Shown here: positions 5,964-7,300 of the stretch, in pieces | How the letters are laid out: the number at the start of each line of letters is the position of its first letter | Numbering within the stretch: position 1 is the stretch's first letter | Assembly: GCA_030620215.1 (NCBI GenBank) | Contig: JAUXFE010000033.1 | Location: 1-7,300, forward strand | Source of the DNA: Candidatus Peregrinibacteria bacterium | GTDB lineage: Bacteria; Patescibacteria; Gracilibacteria; UM-FILTER-43-11 | Length of the DNA: 7,300 bases | Direction: 5' to 3' | Notes under the pieces: model-generated | What the model was told of the DNA's origin: nothing | The model's database searches: none | What the model saw: only the letters and a program-made list of their open reading frames with translations | Program-made: the position numbers and the translations under genes

Positions 5964-6734
5964 AAGAGGCCTCTTAGCAGGAACTCCGTCACGACGTGGA
6001 TATATGTCAGGCGTCACATGCTTCTTTGTTATCCGAACGATCGTTCTATTCCCCATATCCACTGGAAGTGAATACTGAAACACTCTTGGAGATTCTGCTT
6101 TCAGTTTTGTAATAGCGTTTTGCGATGCGGATAGTTCTGAAATATATTCAGGACCTTTGTAGGCGATTACATTACCGTATAAATGGATTAAAGGGACTGT
6201 TAGCTCAATTAGAATACGAAGCGGAGCAAAAGCCCTTGTAAGCACCAAATCATACTGATCACGATGAGCTTTGTCATGACCCAATATCTCAGCCCGTTCA
6301 GCTATGCATCGGACGTTTTTTAGATTTAATTCATGAGCAAATTCCTCCACAGCTGTGATTTTCTTTTGAACAGAATCAGCCAATGTAAAATTGACGGATG
6401 GAAAGAGAATAGCCAAAGGAATACCGGGCAATCCCCCGCCTGTCCCAATATCCATCACCTGCATACCCGACTCTACCTTGAAAAACGGAACAGCCATCAG
6501 GGAATCCAGAATATGTTTTATCCATATCTGTTGTATATCTGTAATAGCAGTCAGATTAAGTTCTTCGTTTTTCTTTTTAAGCAAATCGACATACTGAGAA
6601 AGTTTTTTAAATTGTGAATCAGTAATATCAAGCCCTACGCTATCCAACCATTCCTCAAAAGACTGTTGAAATTTAAGCATTCCTTTCAGAGCTGTTGCTA
6701 AATCTTTGATTAAGTGCTGTTTATAGTAGAACAT
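5961..6734 (-). CDS. rsmG: 16S rRNA (guanine-N7)-methyltransferase RsmG (GidB)
   Basis: SAM-dependent enzyme that puts the N7-methyl group on G527 (E. coli numbering) of 16S rRNA, in the 530 loop of the 30S subunit. Family motifs run in order: KKKNEELNLTAITD (53-66), KHILDSL (73-79), the SAM loop MDIGTGGGLPGIPLAI (94-109), LADSVQKKI (118-126), the RAEILGHD region (147-154), DLVLTRAFAPL (162-172), AYKG (191-194) and the basic C-terminal signature YPRRDGVPAKRPL (245-257). The longest frame gives 257 residues. An in-frame ATG at 6678-6680 would give 239, closer to usual family length, since homologues begin a few residues before the segment FEEWLDSVGLDI. Neither start has a well-spaced Shine-Dalgarno sequence. 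The AAAGGA before the inner ATG touches it. The longer start is reported, but the inner one is quite possible. It sits between an RsuA/RluB-type gene and rlmE on the same strand. Confidence 0.95.
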   Translation of the reverse strand: MFYYKQHLIKDLATALKGMLKFQQSFEEWLDSVGLDITDSQFKKLSQYVDLLKKKNEELNLTAITDIQQIWIKHILDSLMAVPFFKVESGMQVMDIGTGGGLPGIPLAILFPSVNFTLADSVQKKITAVEEFAHELNLKNVRCIAERAEILGHDKAHRDQYDLVLTRAFAPLRILIELTVPLIHLYGNVIAYKGPEYISELSASQNAITKLKAESPRVFQYSLPVDMGNRTIVRITKKHVTPDIYPRRDGVPAKRPL

Positions 6735-6735
6735 A

Positions 6736-6835
6736 TTTTTAGGTTGTAGCTTGTTAGGTTTTTAGCTTTTTAGACCATATAATAGACCTAAGAAGCTAAA
6801 AAGCTAACAAGCTAATAAACTAATAAGCTAACTTC
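6736..6835. repeat. Octad array with 27-base inverted repeat between the pseudouridine synthase gene and rsmG
   Basis: Here the period is eight. On the left, TTTTTAGG lies at 6736, TTGTTAGG at 6751, TTTTTAGC at 6759 and TTTTTAGA at 6767, with one seven-base unit at 6744. On the right, CTAAGAAG lies at 6788, CTAAAAAG at 6796, CTAACAAG at 6804, CTAATAAA at 6812 and CTAATAAG at 6820. Bases 6747-6773 pair with 6788-6814 at 25 of 27 positions around a 14-base loop. The right half runs into the pseudouridine synthase gene: its stop codon (6812-6814) is the start of one unit, and its last codons, for residues SLLVY, are repeat units. The left half ends just before the rsmG ATG. Confidence 0.85.
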
Positions 6836-7300
6836 ATGTTTAGTTAAATGTCTCCACCTCCCCAAAGGTAGATCACCCAGTCTCAGCCCTTTAATTCTAA
6901 TCCTCTTCAGGGTTTTAACCGGATAGCCGACCTTTTGACAAATACGGCGCACTTGTCTGTTCTTGCCTTCTTTTAGAATTATCCGGATCTTGGCAGGCCC
7001 TATCTTCTTCACTTTTGTAGGAAGTGTCCGCTCTCCATGAAGCTTTACCCCTTCCTCTAATTTCCTTATCGCACCCATAGGTATAAGTTGTGGAAAAGTC
7101 ACTTCATATTCCTTTTCGGATTCCGAAGACGGATGAATGATTCTATTCACAAAAGTTCCGTCATTAGTCAGCAAGAGTAAGCCTGTCGTCTCTTTGTCTA
7201 ATCTGCCAACAGGATAAATGCGCTCAGGAATATCAATTAAATCCAAAACTATTTTAGGATCCTGTTTAGTCGATTTTACAGAAGACACATAACCCTTAGG
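6812..7300 (-). CDS. RsuA/RluB-family rRNA pseudouridine synthase (N-terminus outside window)
   Basis: Isomerises a specific uridine to pseudouridine in rRNA: RluB acts on 23S U2605, RsuA on 16S U516 and RluE/RluF on other 23S sites (E. coli numbering). The 162 visible residues begin with PKGYVSSV, part of the usual NKPKGYVS entry to the catalytic domain. The frame therefore continues past the right edge, and the GTG at 7286-7288 is not the true start. The active-site motif is YPVGRLDKETTGLLLLTNDG (visible residues 29-48), with Asp35 the catalytic aspartate. Further on come EKEYEV, KEGKNRQVRRICQKVGYPV and LKRIRIKGLRLGDLPLGRWR, all typical of the subfamily. The N-terminal S4 RNA-binding domain expected from the family would lie outside the window. 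RluB is the likeliest type, but the substrate cannot be fixed. The final residues are encoded within the octad repeat, so the C-terminal tail may be repeat-derived. Confidence 0.93.
   Translation of the reverse strand, partial: PKGYVSSVKSTKQDPKIVLDLIDIPERIYPVGRLDKETTGLLLLTNDGTFVNRIIHPSSESEKEYEVTFPQLIPMGAIRKLEEGVKLHGERTLPTKVKKIGPAKIRIILKEGKNRQVRRICQKVGYPVKTLKRIRIKGLRLGDLPLGRWRHLTKHEVSLLVY

Noticed and set aside
6333..6617. Plus-strand open frames opposite rsmG
   Set aside because: They are antisense to the SAM-binding region of RsmG; no independent support.
6778..6783. TATAAT in the loop of the octad array as a promoter -10
   Set aside because: On the plus strand no gene follows, and on the minus strand no -35 hexamer lies at a suitable distance.
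1..7300. Alternative genetic code (UGA recoded)
   Set aside because: TGA ends rsmG exactly after its family C-terminal signature, and no in-frame TGA interrupts any conserved gene.

Overview
The window is AT-rich bacterial DNA with tightly packed housekeeping genes. It holds six complete genes and two genes cut by the window edges. None of the six complete genes has a recognisable Shine-Dalgarno sequence at its start. TGA is used as a stop (rsmG and the left-edge gene), which argues against codes that read UGA as an amino acid. The compact layout, SD-poor starts, A/T-only leaders and the flavour of TrpRS and the antiporter would fit a candidate-phyla-type (Patescibacteria/CPR-like) or other small-genome bacterium. 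That placement is inference; no marker here fixes the phylum.

Layout: (1) 1-137, the 3' end of an unrecognised plus-strand gene. (2) 181-2500, minus strand: a single-domain STAS protein (anti-sigma-factor-antagonist type) followed by a 600-residue CPA2 (Kef-type) cation:proton antiporter with a C-terminal TrkA-N/RCK domain. (3) 2501-2604, a divergent promoter region. (4) 2626-5214, plus strand: trpS and pyrG, 24 bases apart and probably co-transcribed. (5) 5288-7300, minus strand: an RsuA/RluB-family pseudouridine synthase (N-terminus outside the window), rsmG and rlmE, a small rRNA-modification cluster. trpS, pyrG and the rRNA-modifying enzymes all serve translation or nucleotide supply. The STAS-antiporter pair concerns ion homeostasis, possibly with a signalling input.

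The most striking feature is in the spacers. Every gene 3' end in the window lies in, or directly beside, a degenerate array of a 7-base word (8 bases in one case). In most arrays the word switches to its reverse complement halfway, so the array can fold into a hairpin. Each spacer uses a different word: TTTGTGA-like at 124-179, TTCCAAA/TGGAATT at 1992-2148, TTTAAAA at 3598-3621, TTTGACA/TCAATGG at 5219-5287, ATTAAGG/CTTAATC at 5873-5963, and TTTTTAGC/CTAAAAAG at 6736-6835. The 1992-2148 array contains a perfect 34-bp inverted repeat, and the 6736-6835 array a 27-base inverted repeat with two mismatches. The one spacer with no gene 3' end, the divergent promoter region 2501-2604, has no array. 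This points to a 3'-end element class defined by architecture and period, not by sequence. It may act in termination, mRNA 3'-end protection or transcript insulation, and may arise locally by slippage and template switching. This is the best candidate here for something undescribed. The closest described analogue I know is the short tandem heptanucleotide repeats (STRR) of cyanobacteria.
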